Below are positions 11,799 through 23,433 of a stretch of 64,000 nucleotides of DNA, in pieces. Position 1 is the first letter of the stretch. The number at the start of each line of letters is the position of its first letter. The stretch is from Desmodus rotundus (taxonomy: Eukaryota; Chordata; Mammalia; Chiroptera; Phyllostomidae). The position numbers were made by a program, and so were the translations under genes. The stretch spans positions 56,194,239 through 56,258,238 of the forward strand of contig NC_071389.1 in the NCBI RefSeq assembly GCF_022682495.2. Reading direction: 5' to 3'. The notes under the pieces were generated by a model. It was not told where the DNA came from. It saw nothing but the letters and a program-made list of their open reading frames with translations, and made no database searches.

Positions 11799-12611
11799 TG
11801 TTGGGGGGCTTTAACACAGCCCCCCAGGTTCCGCCACGGCCGAAGAAAAAGACTACCAAGACATGATCTGCTTGGGGAGGAAAGGTGGCCGTTTCTCTCA
11901 GGGGGAGAAGGGCCCAGAGCCTCTCTCTCCAGGGGCTTTTATTAGGTTCATTCACATAGGACTACAGATAAAGCTCATTGATCATTGTCAGTCAGTAAGG
12001 GTTAAACAATACAAGATTTACAGAGAACTCTGAGGGGTTATTCTGAGTTACAGCCAATTAGTTAGAGGGCCATAAAACTTTAGGCGCCAGACTCATCTCA
12101 GGTCTGGACCCTTATCTCTTAAACTGAGGGTACAAATTAAGTAGGTTTCACAGGAATGTATGTATTTTTGTTAGGCCTGATTCCCCAGGGAATCCGCCCC
12201 TCCCAGCACAGGACTGCACTGCCCTCTGTTATTGCTCCAGGCTTAAGTCAGGCAAGGGAAGTAAGGCAGCCAAGAGATTAGGAGACTTCTTGCAGACAGA
12301 ATGAGGACTCAGGCTATTTCAAAGCCGAGGGGCGAGGGTCCATCACCCCCTTTTTCCACAGCCCCCGGAGTCCTTCCCTGCAGGCCTCTTTCGTGACCAG
12401 AACGTGTCTTAGGTTGATCCTCCCTTGAGGATTCTTACCCGTCATTGGCTAACTGGCCAAGCTCAGGGCCAAGCAGGGTGAAGTGGGCAGAAGTGGCACT
12501 TCTGCCAGGGAGACAAGCTTTGTCTCCGTAGTGGCTTATGGTCCCAACTCTGACTCAGCCTTAACCATGAGGGGTTACAGCCTCTGAAACCAGGCAGGGC
12601 GGTTCCCAACA
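11799..12611 (-). mobile_element. Solo endogenous retrovirus LTR, minus strand
   Basis: The 813-bp segment begins TGTTGGG and ends CCCAACA on the plus strand (perfect 7-bp inverted ends, TG...CA). A 5-bp duplication, ATAGG, flanks it at 11794-11798 and 12612-12616. On the minus strand an AATAAA signal lies about 140 bp before the 3' end, as in an R-U5 layout, which sets the orientation. No internal gag, pol or env sequence is attached, so this is a solo LTR left by recombination. The family was not named; a 5-bp duplication fits class I or ERVL. Confidence 0.85.
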
Positions 12612-12616
12612 ATAGG

Positions 12617-12990
12617 TGTATAAAAATACCGCCAATTTCTGAATATTAATCCTGTTTCCTGCTACCTGATTGAATTAATTTATCAGTTCTAGTTTCAGTT
12701 TTATCAGTTCTCTATTCAGTTCTAGTTTCTAGTTTCTTGTTATCAGTTTTTTGGTGGAGTCTTTACAGTTTTCTATATACAGTATCATGTCATCTGCAAA
12801 TAAAGACAGTTTTGCTTCTTCCTTTTCAATTTGGGTGCCTTTTATTTCTTCTTCTTGTCTGATTAGTATGGCTAGAATTTCCAGTACTGTGTTGAATAAG
12901 AGTGATGAAAGTGGACATCCCTGCCTTTTTCCTGATCTTATGAGAAACACTATACCATGTGACTTCACTTATATATGGAATCTAACAAAC
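12617..12990 (-). mobile_element. L1 ORF2 reverse-transcriptase fragment, minus strand
   Basis: Minus-strand translation gives [18 protein letters not shown] and [15 protein letters not shown], so the catalytic FADD box is retained (12789-12800). It is a short fragment, opposite in strand to the L1 piece left of the LTR. Confidence 0.85.
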
Positions 12991-13320
12991 AAAACAAATC
13001 AACAAACAAAATAGATACAGAATCATAGATACAGAGAAAAGACTGACAGTTGTGGGGATTTTGGTTGGGGGCTTGGTCAAATAGGTGAAAGGATTAAGCA
13101 AAAAATAAAAATACAGACATCAGAATGGTGATTATGAGAGGGAAGAGGGGCAGGGGCAGGTAGAAGGGGGCACAGGAGTGATAAATGGTGATGGAAAGAC
13201 ACTTGACTTGGGGTGGTAAGCACATAGTATAATATACAGATAATATATTATAGAACTGTATAGCTGTAACCTACGAAATTTTATTAACCAACGTCACACC
13301 AATAAATTCAATAAGAACAT
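12960..13320 (+). mobile_element. L1 3' end, plus strand
   Basis: Contains AAATGGTGATGGAAAGACAC, a degenerate GGTGGTAAGCACATAGTA, and CACACCAATAAATTCAATAAG. This 3'-terminal sequence recurs at about 34600 and 40400 in this window. I associate it with L1 3' ends common in bats and related mammals. Confidence 0.6.
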
Positions 13321-13329
13321 ATATTAAAA

Positions 13330-14290
13330 ATGAGCAGGAGATCTGAATAGACATTTTTCTAAGAAAGACATACAGATGGCCAAAAATATATATAAAAAGA
13401 TGTTTTACATCATTAATCATCAGGGAAATGAAAATCAAAATCATGATGAGATAGCATCTCACCCTTGTTAGGATGGCTATTATAAAAAACAAACAAACTA
13501 AGTGTTGGCAAGAATGCAGAGAAATGGGAAATCTTGTGTACTGTTGGTGGGAATATAAATTGGTTCAGCCACAATGGGAGACAGTATGAAGTTTCCTCAA
13601 AAATTAAAAACAGCTACTATATGATCCAGCAATTCTATTTTGGCATATTAATTTGAAGTAAATGAAAACACTAACTCAAAAATATGTATCCTCACTTCAC
13701 AATAATGTTCATTGCAGCATTATTTACGATAATCATTATATGGAAATGATCTAAGCATCTTTGAAAGGGATAAAGAAGATGTGATACACACACACACAAA
13801 TGGAATGTTATTCAAGCATAAAAAAGAATGAAATCTTTAATTGGTGGTAACATGAATGGGTCTTGATGATATCATGCTAAGTAAAATAAGTTAGAGAAAC
13901 TATTGTATGATCTCATGCATATGTTGAATCTAGAACAGCTGAACTCATAGAAACAGAGCAGAATGGTGTTGCCAGGGGCTGAGGGTTGGGGGAAATGGGG
14001 AGGTGTTGGTCAAAGTATACAGATTTTAAGATGAATACATTCTGGGATCTAATGTTACAGCATGGTGACTACTTAACAATATTGTATTATATTGAAAGTT
14101 GCTAAGAAAGTAGATCTTAAATGTTCTCACCACGCATACAAAAAAGTAATTATTTGAAGTGATAGGTGTGTTAACTTACCTTATTGTGGTAATCATTTCA
14201 CAATGCATATCATCACACTGGACATTTTAAATTACATCATGTTATATATCAATTATATGTTAATAAAGCAGGAAAAAAATAAAACAGAAA
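13330..14290 (+). mobile_element. Old L1 ORF2 end and 3' UTR, plus strand
   Basis: Typical L1 3' sequence in order: GGATGGCTATTATAAAAAAC, CTGTTGGTGGGAATATAAAT, GTTCATTGCAGCATTATTTA, GGTTGCCAGGGGCTGAGG-like sequence, and an A-rich end (GCAGGAAAAAAATAAAAC). A CA repeat sits at about 13787. Frames are destroyed. Confidence 0.85.
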
Positions 14291-15814
14291 TGGCTAAGAG
14301 AAGTTGTAGCATTGTACAAATTCACCCAGAATTCACTTCAATTGAATGCCAAGATGGGTGGTGATATGTAAGATAGTGGGTGATATGTAAGCCTGTCTTC
14401 TTTTAAAAAATAACTAAACATTATGTTCTTTCTTCATAAAAATAGCAAGTCCATAATTAAAATGACAAAATTGGTTGCAGGAGTCAAGTATGTCTCAGGT
14501 GCTTTAGAGACAAGTTGATGCGTAATTGTTTTGTAAACTCAATCTGAAGGTAAAGTAGCCACTTGACAGCAAAGCTGATCAAAGTCTTCCTGGTTACCTA
14601 GAAGCTGTAGGAATTCCCATCCTATATGTGATGAGTCTTTGGACTAGTTTATGGATGATAATAGATTGTTAATCTGCTTTTTGCCCTCAGTTTAAGCAAT
14701 ATAAAAACTTGCACACTTGTAAACCTCTGCAAAATCTTTCTCTGGTGTTGAAGAAAATGCAGGCCTGTGGGACAGTCTGACCATGGAGTTAGGATTACAG
14801 CTGATATACAGCTGCATGCCCCAATGTCTTTCCCCAGCACAGCTCACAAAAACAGATACAAGATGTTCCAGGCTTCGAGTCAGAAATGACAGTGCAAGCA
14901 AAACTTCAAGCAGAGGTTGTGGGAATGGGGATTGGGAAGGGTAAGAAGGCTAATAAGCTAGACTGAACTATGGTGCATAAATAATTACAATTTCTTTTTA
15001 GTTTTTTGAACAATTGGTTTCTTTTGCACATTTAATAGTGCCTGTCTACTATTAATAAAAATTCAGGAAAACATATTTAACATACATTTAAGCCTTTGAA
15101 CTCATTTGTCTTTCATTTGGTGTGTTGTGGAAGTAATTCAAATGTGAATGAATTACTACAATTTAAATAAGCATACCAATATAAATGCATATGTGGTATT
15201 CTGAGAGTATAAGACCCTGTTCTGCCTGGTAGATAATCAGTAGTTCTGTTCTCAGTGTTAGATTTATAGAGAAGGGCTTCTCAAATCCCCATAACTGAGG
15301 AGTACGGAGAGAAAATAAAAGTAATTCATTGGTGTGATGTGATTTCAAATGAACACTTAGTGTAGCTAGCTAATTTATAAAAATAACAACTTTTATATTT
15401 TCCTGTCCTTCTTTGTATATAGTTCTTTCCTCATTTCCTAGTCGGTCACTTTATCCTCCTAAGAATCAGATTGTGTAAACCAGAGGAAAAAAAATCCTAA
15501 AACAACTTTCAGATGTTTTAACTTTGACGGCGGACCCTTGGGATTCTAGGCTGTGAAAGAATCTGAACAGATAACTTATAGAATTATTATATATCAAACA
15601 GGTAATAAGGAAAAGCTATCTACCATTCCTATATCTATAAAAACTATAAGACAGTAATCCATCCTGGGAAGGAAGAGGGAAGAGAAATTGAACATAAATG
15701 GTAGAAGTATGAGGGGGGATTTGGGGTACCATGTGAGGGGGTCAGAGCTAGGACACTGTCTGGAAGTCAACATGTCCAGAGTCCTCATTCAAATTTAATT
15801 AAATTTAATTCTGC
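14291..15814. other. Intergenic, unassigned
   Basis: No gene or clear repeat was recognised. Short frames on the minus strand around 14650-15790 have no recognised domain and no coding pattern. Confidence 0.4.
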
Positions 15815-17692
15815 TTAAGCAGCCTAACCCCACATCTACAAGAACTAGAGGAATAACAACAAACAAAGCTCAGAGTGAGTAAGAGGAGGGAAATAATCAA
15901 AATCAGAGCGGATTTAAATAACATAGGGACTAAAAGAATAATCCAAAGGATCAATGAATCTAGGAGCTGGTTCCTCAAAAAGATAACCAAAATTGACAAG
16001 CCTTTAATCAGACTAATCAAGAAAAAAAGAACTCAAATAAATAAAATAAAAGAGGAGAAATGAAATGAAAGAGGAAAAATTACAACTGATACCACAGAAA
16101 TACAAAGGATGTAAGAAATTACTATGAATAACTATATGCCAAGAAATTTGAAAACCTGGGTGAAATGGGCAAATTTCTAGAAACATTTAATCTTCTAAAA
16201 CTGAGTCAAGAAGAAGCAGAAAGTCTGAACAGACTGATAACAGCTAGTGAAATTGAAGCACTAATTAAAAAACTCCTGGCATACAAACCCTGGGCAGGAC
16301 ATTTTCACAGGAGAATTTTATCAAACATTTAGGGAAGGGCTAACCCTGGTCCTTCTCAAACTATTCCAAAAAATCCAAGAAGGAAGACTCCCAAACTCTT
16401 TTTATGAGGCCAGCATTATCCTAATTCCAAAGCTAGATAAAGACACAATGAAGAGAGAAAATTACAGGCCAATATTGCTGATGAACATAGATGCTAAAAT
16501 TCTCAACAAAATATTGGCAAACCAGAACCGGCAATACATTAAAAAGATCATACAACATGAACAAGTGGGATTCATCCCAGGGATGCAAGGGTGATACAAT
16601 ATATGTAAATCACTAAATGTAATACATCACATAAATAAAATGAAAGGCAAAACCACATGATCCTATCAATAGATGCTGAAAAAGCATTTGATAAATTACA
16701 GCACCCATTTATTATAGAAACACTCAGCAAGTGGGAGTAGAGAGAACATATGTCAACATAATAAAGGCCATATATGAGAAACCTACAGCCAACATCACAC
16801 TCAATGGGCAAAAACTAAAAGCTTTCCCTCTAAGATCAGGAAGAAGACAAGGGTGTCTGCTTTCACTACTTCTGTTCAACACAGTATTGGAATTTCTAGC
16901 CACAGTGATCAAAAAAGAAAAAGAAATAAAAGGCATCCAAATTGGAAAGGAGAAAGTAAAACTGTCATTGTTTGCAGACAACATGATAGTGTACATAGAA
17001 AACCCTATAGACTCCATGAAAAAACCACTCAACCTAATAAATGAATTGGGAAAATGGCAGGATACAAAGTCAACATTCAGAAATCAAAGGCATTTTTGTA
17101 CACCAACAATGAAATATCAGAAAGACAAATTAGGAAAAAAATCCCATTTATTATAGCAACAAGAAAAATAAAATACTTAGGAATAAACTTAACCAATGAG
17201 GTAAAAGACCTGTACTCAGAAAACTATAGAACGCTGAAGAAATTTAGGAAGACACAAATAAATGGAAGCATATACTGTGTTCATGGATTAGAAAAATTGC
17301 CATCATTAAAATGACCATACTACCCAAAGTAATGTATAGATTCAATGCAATCCACATCAAAATACCAATGACATATTTCACAGATTTAAAACAAATATTT
17401 CAAAAATTTATATGGAAACATAACAACCTGAAAAGCCTCAGCAATTTTTGAGAAAGAGGAACAAAGTAGGATGGATCATAATGCCTGATATCTAACTATG
17501 TTACAAGGTCACTGTAATCAAAACAGTCTGGTACTGGCATAAGAACAGACATATAGATCAGTGAAACAAAATAGAGAGCCCAGAAATAGACCCATGTAAA
17601 TTTGGTCAGTTAATATTTGACAAATGGCACAGGAGCATAGAAATGGAGTAAAATTAGCCTCCTCAATAAATGGTGTTGGGAGATCTGTCTCT
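15815..17692 (+). mobile_element. L1 ORF2 middle/late part, plus strand
   Basis: Translation matches L1 ORF2: REIIKIRAD and KITKIDKPLIRLIKKK at about 15880-16040, reverse-transcriptase blocks at 16731-17156 ([20 protein letters not shown]), then [20 protein letters not shown] at about 17140-17200. The active-site box reads FADN (16971-16982) instead of FADD, and there are frameshifts, so it is dead. It has no 3' UTR or poly(A); it stops abruptly at about 17692, where an opposite-strand L1 begins. Confidence 0.88.
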
Positions 17693-20600
17693 TTCTATGG
17701 CTTTTGTTTTGAATGGTATTTTTTTTTTTTTGGTACAAGTATTTCTACCCCAGCTTTTTTTCCTGTCCATTTGCTTGGAATACTTTTTTCCAACCCTTCA
17801 CTTGCAGTTTGTGTAGGTCTTTTGTTCTGAGGTGGGCCTTTTTTAGACAACATATATGCAGGGTCTTGCTTTCTTATCCATTCAGCTACCCTGTGTCTTT
17901 TGATTGGAGCATTTAATGCATTTACACTTAAGGTTATTATTGATAGACACTTATGCATTGCCATTTTTTCCTTTTGTAGCTGTGTTCCTCTCTCTCTCAC
18001 TCTCTTCCTTCTTCTTCTTAAAGTAGTCCCTTTAGCATGTCTTGCAATGCTGGTTTGGTGGAGGTACATTCTTTTAGCCTTCTTTTGTCTGGGAAACTCC
18101 TTATTTGGCCTTCCATCTTAATTGAGAGCCTTGCTGGGTAGAGTAGTCTTGGCTGCAGGCATTTGCTTTTCATTACCTGGAATATTTTTTTGCTATTCCC
18201 TTCTAGCTTATAGTGTTTCTGTTGAGAAATCAGCTGCTAGCCTTATCGGAGCTCCCTTATATGTTACTATCTGTTTCTCCCTTGCTGCCTTTACGATTCT
18301 CTCTCTGTCTTTAAGATTTGGCATTTTAATTATGATGTGTCTTGGAGTAGGCCTCTTTGGGTTCTTCTTGATTGGAACCCTCTGTGCTTCCTGAACTTGT
18401 GTGACTTTTCCCTGACCAAGTTAGGGAAGTTTTCTCTCATTATTTTTTCAAATAGGTTTTCTTTGTCTTGCTCCTTTTCTTCTCCTTCTGATATTCCTAT
18501 GATGTTAATGTTGTTATGTTTCATGTTGTCCTAAGTTCCCTTAAACTGTCCTCCTAATTTTTGAGTCTTTTTTTCTTTTGTTTCTCTGCTTGGGTATTTC
18601 TTTCTACTTTTTCTTCAAACTCACTGATTTAGTCCTGTTTCAGCCAGCCTGCTCTTAATTCCTTCTAGTGTATTTTTTATTTCAGATATTATATTCTTCA
18701 TTTGTTCCTGGTTCTTGATTATAGTTTCTATTTTCTCTTTCATGCTGCTGTAGTTCCCATTCAGTTCCTTGTATTTGTCACTGAGTTCCTTGAGCGTCCT
18801 AATAAACATTTTTAAAATCCTATGTCTGACAGATTACTTGCCCCAATTTCATTTAACTCTGTCTTCCTCCATTCATTTTGATTGGGGTTCTTTCTTTGTC
18901 TCCCCATTTTAGGTGACTCTTTTTGTTTGTTTCTGCATCTCAGGATGCTCTGCTTTGCTTGCCTGTCTTTGTGAGGTGGACATCTGAGGTAGGAGTTCTG
19001 TGGGACTCAGTGGTGCAGTCTCTTTGATTTTCTGATCTGGATGCTCTAGGTTTGCCCTTTATTTACTTTGTGTGAGCTCTCTTGTTGTATTTGGGCTTTG
19101 CTTGTTGGTAGCTCCTTTTATGGTGGGTTCTCCCCTCCAGCTTTCTGACTGGTGGTCACAGCTCCTGCTGCATCCCTTATGCTGTTGTACGGGTATTGGC
19201 CAACAAAGCAATATTACCAGAAAAACAAACCCACACCAGCAAAAAACAAAACAAAACAAAAAACAAAACCAAAAACCTACCACATCATCAACAGAAACAG
19301 CAATTGAGTGAAGATTAATAAAGGTGGAGAGAGATTAATGATATTGTAAGATAGGAAAGAGGGAATACCAAATGACTTAAGAGGGAAAAGTGATTTTGAG
19401 TGGGAAGAGGGAGGAGAAATAATAAAAGTAGAAAATGAAAATGAGGCAAAAAAACGGAGAGAATAAAATTTGAAACTTAAGTAAAACAGGGAAAGCTGGT
19501 GGCAAAAATGGAGTAAGAGAAGGGAAGATTATACTATGAGGTTTGAAGTAACATTAAAAAGGTATTGAACCAATGGGAACAAAATTGCTAAAAAACCATA
19601 GCAGGATCAATAACAATGACAGCTGAGCAAAGATTAATAAAGGTGGAAATGGAATAAGAATATTACACCAAAGAGACAAGTGAATATGAGATGTCTGCAG
19701 TAAAGAAAAATGATTTTCATAGGATGGGGAAGAAAACTAGTAAGTAAAGATCTCAGGCTAAGAAAGGAAAAAATAATTAAAATAAAATTCTTAACTCATC
19801 CGATCAAGGGCAGGGGGAAGGCAAAATGGAACAAAAAATGAGGAGAATACCCCCTGGGATTTAAAGTACAAACATGGTGAACAAATAGGAATTCCACTGG
19901 AGAAGAACAGCAGTAACTGTGATATCCTTGACCAATTAGCCGTACTTCATGAAGGTGGAAAAGAAGTAAGACTTTTATAAGAGGGGAAAAAGAATGTGAG
20001 CTGACTTAAGGAAGGAAGAATGCTTTTGTGAGGATAGATGGAGGATAAATATTAAGAGTGAGGAATAGGCACATGGCATAGCATGGGAGAAAAATAAGTT
20101 GACAATGTCAGTAAGAAAGGTCAGGAAGAAGGCAAAATGGAGTAAGACCAGGGAATGGTGCTGTGGGGGATTTGAAATAACAATAATATGAAAAATATAT
20201 ACTCTGAATAAAAAGAATAAAAATATATAAACCAAGAGTATTGGATTAGTTGGAATATGATTGAAGTATAAGAAGAAATGTTTAAAGCCTATGTGAAAGG
20301 AAAAAAAGACAAAATAAAAGACATAATAAAGAAAAAACATTCAAGTTCTGAGGAAGAGCGAGGTGAAATTCATCTCAACTGTTGGGTGTTTGCCCATTGA
20401 CTTCTTTCTGGATCCATCTTTGGTTTTTTAACAGCTCAGTGTCTCAGGGTGGGTTGTCTGACTTCTGGCAACACCGCCTGTACATCCTTCACCTGCCTCT
20501 AGAGGGAGCTTCTGTTGTGCTCCAGAGGGTAGGACCTCTGTGCCTCCCCTGGGAGGCAGTGTTTAGTTTCCTGGGAATATTGTGGGTGTTTCCCCTGCCC

Positions 20601-21905
20601 TTTAACCGCCCATTTTAGTCTTTCCCAGTTTATTTCTGATAATGTATAGTTTCTGATTAAATAGCTCTCCGTTTCAGTGGGGGGTGGACAATCTGTTTAA
20701 GAGGTCAGCTCTCTCCTCCTTGGTATAGACAGCGGCTCTTGTGTGTATGCCTAGGCTGGGCAGTGCCCTGAACCCTCCTTGCTGCACACTTTCTGGATGC
20801 CCTGCTTTGTTGGCCTCAGTGAAGTAGGGCCCTAAGACCCAGTGTACTTTGCCTCCCTGTGAGAAGTTCAAATGGGCCCTTTTAGGCATTTGTCTTGTTG
20901 TCTCACTCTTGTGGAAATGCCCCCTGCAGTGTCGTTAAGCCTGTCCAGCTACTTTCGCAGATCTTCCCCCTCTCTAGCAGGAGGTGGAGGCTGGGCTCAA
21001 ACTTCTCTTCCTAGAGGTTCTGGCATAGGAGGGCGCCCAGTCTGGCATAGGAGGGGGCCCAGTCTGGCCTCAAATAATCTCAGGTGCACAGTTCCCAGCC
21101 CACCGCCCTCACAGCACACTGCGGCCTGTACTCTCCACGCTGAGCTGCTGCCGGGCTGGGGCCAAGAAACCACCTCGCTCTGCACCTCTTTGATCAGTAT
21201 GCCCAGTTGTAAGGAGTGGGAGCAAATCGTGCCCACAAGCCTCCCTTCCTGCTGGCAGGGCAGGCAGCTGCATGTGCAAGTTCTCTGCCCAGCACGCTAC
21301 AGATCCCTTTTTAAAAAAAGTCTCTCTGGGCTCTCCCGCTGCAGCACAGAGCTACTGTCGGCTTTTCACATGCTGCACTTCTCCAAAAAGCCAAGAGTCT
21401 ATCTCCATCATGGCCAGCCATGGCCCTTACCCGCCTGCCGTTCCAGGTACAGACAGTATCTCTCTCACTCTCTGGTACTCTCCGGAAGCCCCAGCAGCCG
21501 GGGTGTGCCACTAGCTGGGTGTGTGTATAGCCTGGTTCTCCCCTGTGACTTTGGTATCCAAGTCACTCCAGGCTGGGCCTGGGGATTCCCTGCCCTGGGA
21601 GGGGAGGGATGCACTAGGCTGCTGTCTCTGACCAGGCTCTCCATGGATGCTGGTCTGGTGGCTGGCTAAAGGCACTGTAGCAGCTGGGCTGCTGGTGCCA
21701 TGCCTGGGGACTCTCTGTCCACCTTTAAAACCTCCTTACCACCCGTTTTGAAGCATCTTCTGTAGTCTTTGGCTTCCAAACTTCCTATCAGCTAAGAATC
21801 CATTGACTATTCCCTTTGTTTTTCAGAGATCAGCTAAGAGTCTGAGTTGGGTTCAAGAGCAAGTGGCTTAGCTCCCACCTACTTGGCTACCATTTTCTAT
21901 AGTTG
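17693..21905 (-). mobile_element. L1 5' region (5' UTR, ORF1, ORF2 start), minus strand
   Basis: Reading the minus strand from 21905: a GC-rich 5' UTR (about 21905-20370), an A/T-rich segment with three tandem units (about 20345-19270), and ORF1. ORF1 has a coiled-coil part at 18621-18809 (LKELSDKYKELNGNYSSMKE) and then EGEEKEQDKENLFEKIMREN at 18330-18524. It continues into the ORF2 endonuclease start (VNALNAPIKRHRVAEWIRKQ, about 17830-17910) and KKAGVEILV. All frames are broken. It is unusual in keeping the 5' end but losing the 3' end, the reverse of normal L1 truncation. The 5' end at about 21905 is approximate. Confidence 0.8.
19270..20345. repeat. Three diverged tandem units of about 315 bp
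   Basis: The landmark GGCAAAA(A)TGGA recurs at 19501, 19820 and 20131 (spacing 319 and 311). Other shared landmarks are AAGATTAATAAAGGTGGA at about 19310 and 19630, with a diverged form near 19945, and GGTTTGAAGTAACA-like sequence after each landmark. The units are strongly diverged. They lie between ORF1 and the GC-rich 5' UTR of the minus-strand L1, like promoter monomers. Confidence 0.6.
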
Positions 21906-22627
21906 CTGTTGATTTTTTAATAGACTAAAAACTTAAGTTCTTTTCTGGGCTAGGCAGGGAATATAAATTTGTCAGAACCAGAAATGGGGGATTTGTGAGG
22001 ACATGGAAACTGAAGAGTGGATGCCCATGATATAAAACATTGAAATTAAAAATTTTTTTTTTAAAAAAAGAAAAGAAGCTGTGTTGGTCCTACAGAACAA
22101 ATCTGCAGGTTGTATTTAGCCGGTAAGACACAAGTTTGTGACCCTCAACAATGTGAAGTTAGGGAAGGGGTTTTAGTCAGAGATTGACAGGGTTTCATTT
22201 CCATTTTACAGAGCTGATTCTGGCTGTTCTAAGGAAAGTGGACTGAATGGAGATGGTGTAAAGACTAAAGTAAAGGAACTGATGAGGAGGCTATTGCACA
22301 ATTTACATAAGGAAATATGTTGGTTCAGAATAAATTAATAGAAGAGATCAAGAGAAGTGGGTAATTTGAGACCTGTCCTAGAGTTAGAAGACAGTACGTT
22401 TTTGTATGTCTATATACAAAAAATTGATTGGATTTTCTTAAAAGTTTTTAAAAAGTCACTTAAAAATATGGTGAGATTTTAGTTTTTGTTCATTTGACTT
22501 TGATTCTTTAATTCACCCAATGCTGTTTTTATACGAATTGATTATTGAAAATGAGCCGGATTAGTTTATGCTAACTCTTAGAGGACAGCTGGCACACTGC
22601 CAACTAGGCTGGGCCACCCTGACTTTC
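21906..22627. other. IFI44 upstream region
   Basis: Intergenic sequence between the L1 5' end and the IFI44 ISRE. The part at about 22190-22390 (GCTGATTCTGGCTGTTCTAAGG, GAGGAGGCTATTGCA) resembles an old dispersed repeat also seen near 53810-54060. No TATA box was clear near the ISRE. Confidence 0.4.
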
Positions 22628-22640
22628 AGTTTCCTTTTCT
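22628..22640 (+). promoter_or_regulatory. ISRE of the IFI44 promoter
   Basis: AGTTTCCTTTTCT fits the interferon-stimulated response element AGTTTCNNTTTCN(C/T), the ISGF3/IRF site. It lies about 100 bp upstream of the exon 1 donor, so close to the likely start site. IFI44 is a classic type I interferon-stimulated gene, so the site is where it should be. Confidence 0.85.
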
Positions 22641-22659
22641 CTGAATCTCGGAGCCTGGC

Positions 22660-22736
22660 TCTCACCTCCTGCTAGCCTCACTGTCCAGCCAGAGCAACTG
22701 CTCTCAGCTTCAGCCCTTGCACCGGTCCTACAACAG
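22660..22736 (+). other. IFI44: IFI44 noncoding exon 1 (5' UTR)
   Basis: The donor CAACAG followed by GTAAGAG at 22737 is near-consensus and sits just after the ISRE. Exon 2 starts with an acceptor only 10 bases before the ATG, so an upstream noncoding exon is required. The 5' end at about 22660 is a guess; the 3' end is well supported. Confidence 0.65.
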
Positions 22737-22966
22737 GTAAGAGACCTGCTCCTTTCCACTTTATCTAGCCACTTGTAAACAATAGTCTCAAGAAATCTTT
22801 AAAAAATAATAATATAGAATGTTTTTTCTTGCTATCTGTCCACCCTCTGTTTACACATTTCATGTGGAATGTAGAATAAATAAGAGGCATAAATACAGGA
22901 TTTGTATGACAGTACATATTATCTGTTTTTCAGTATTTATAGAAAATATATTTGATTTTCTATTAG

Positions 22967-23433
22967 GTTGAGAAATATGGCAGTGGCAACTTGTTTGACG
23001 TGGATGCAAGAAAAGAAGTTGCAAAATTGCTTGGGAGGAAAGTGCTTTAGCCTTCTCTTTAAGGCTAGTGTCCATGAATCCAGCGCTTCGGATTTGCTTC
23101 AGAGATGTCGTAATCAAGGACCTACTATAACAGTGATTTATAGTAGTGATCATGTTATTGTGGCATACATGTCCGAGGGTTATGACAAAGAAAGTGATTC
23201 CATCATCCTTTTTATCTTTGAAGGGACTGAAGTTTTGAAATGTAAAATAAAACCAGATTTACCATTGGACGTTTATAATTCCTGGACTGGACGGCGTTAC
23301 TATGGAAATTCGGATTTCCAGATAAACCTAGACAAAAGAGAGGTAACCATGAATTCAAAAATAGTTGAAAAATTAACACCAGCTCAATGTCAGACAGTTT
23401 CCTTTCAAGAATGTGAAGTTTTTCGATGTGAAG
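22967..23433 (+). CDS. IFI44: IFI44 exon 2, start codon and TLDc region
   Basis: The acceptor is TTTTCTATTAG and the donor AAG then GTAAGC. The ATG is at 22977; the codon at 22968 is TTG and is not used. It encodes MAVATCLTWMQEKKLQN, RCRNQGPTITVIYSSDHVIV and QECEVFRCE, and leaves in phase 1. This exon carries most of the TLDc-like domain. Confidence 0.95.

Noticed and set aside
11799..12611. A full provirus at the solo LTR
   Set aside because: Both flanks are L1, the target duplication closes around one LTR, and no second LTR or internal region is present.
16731..17156. A 141-codon frame as a gene
   Set aside because: It is L1 ORF2 reverse transcriptase with a changed FADN box and flanking frameshifts, so it is listed as a mobile element.
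20872..21669. The longest open frame in the window (265 codons, plus strand)
   Set aside because: It lies antisense in the GC-rich L1 5' UTR, has no recognisable domain and a biased low-complexity composition. GC-rich sequence keeps frames open by chance.
22968..22976. Starting IFI44 at 22968
   Set aside because: The codon there is TTG. The ATG at 22977 gives the MAVAT start seen in the family.
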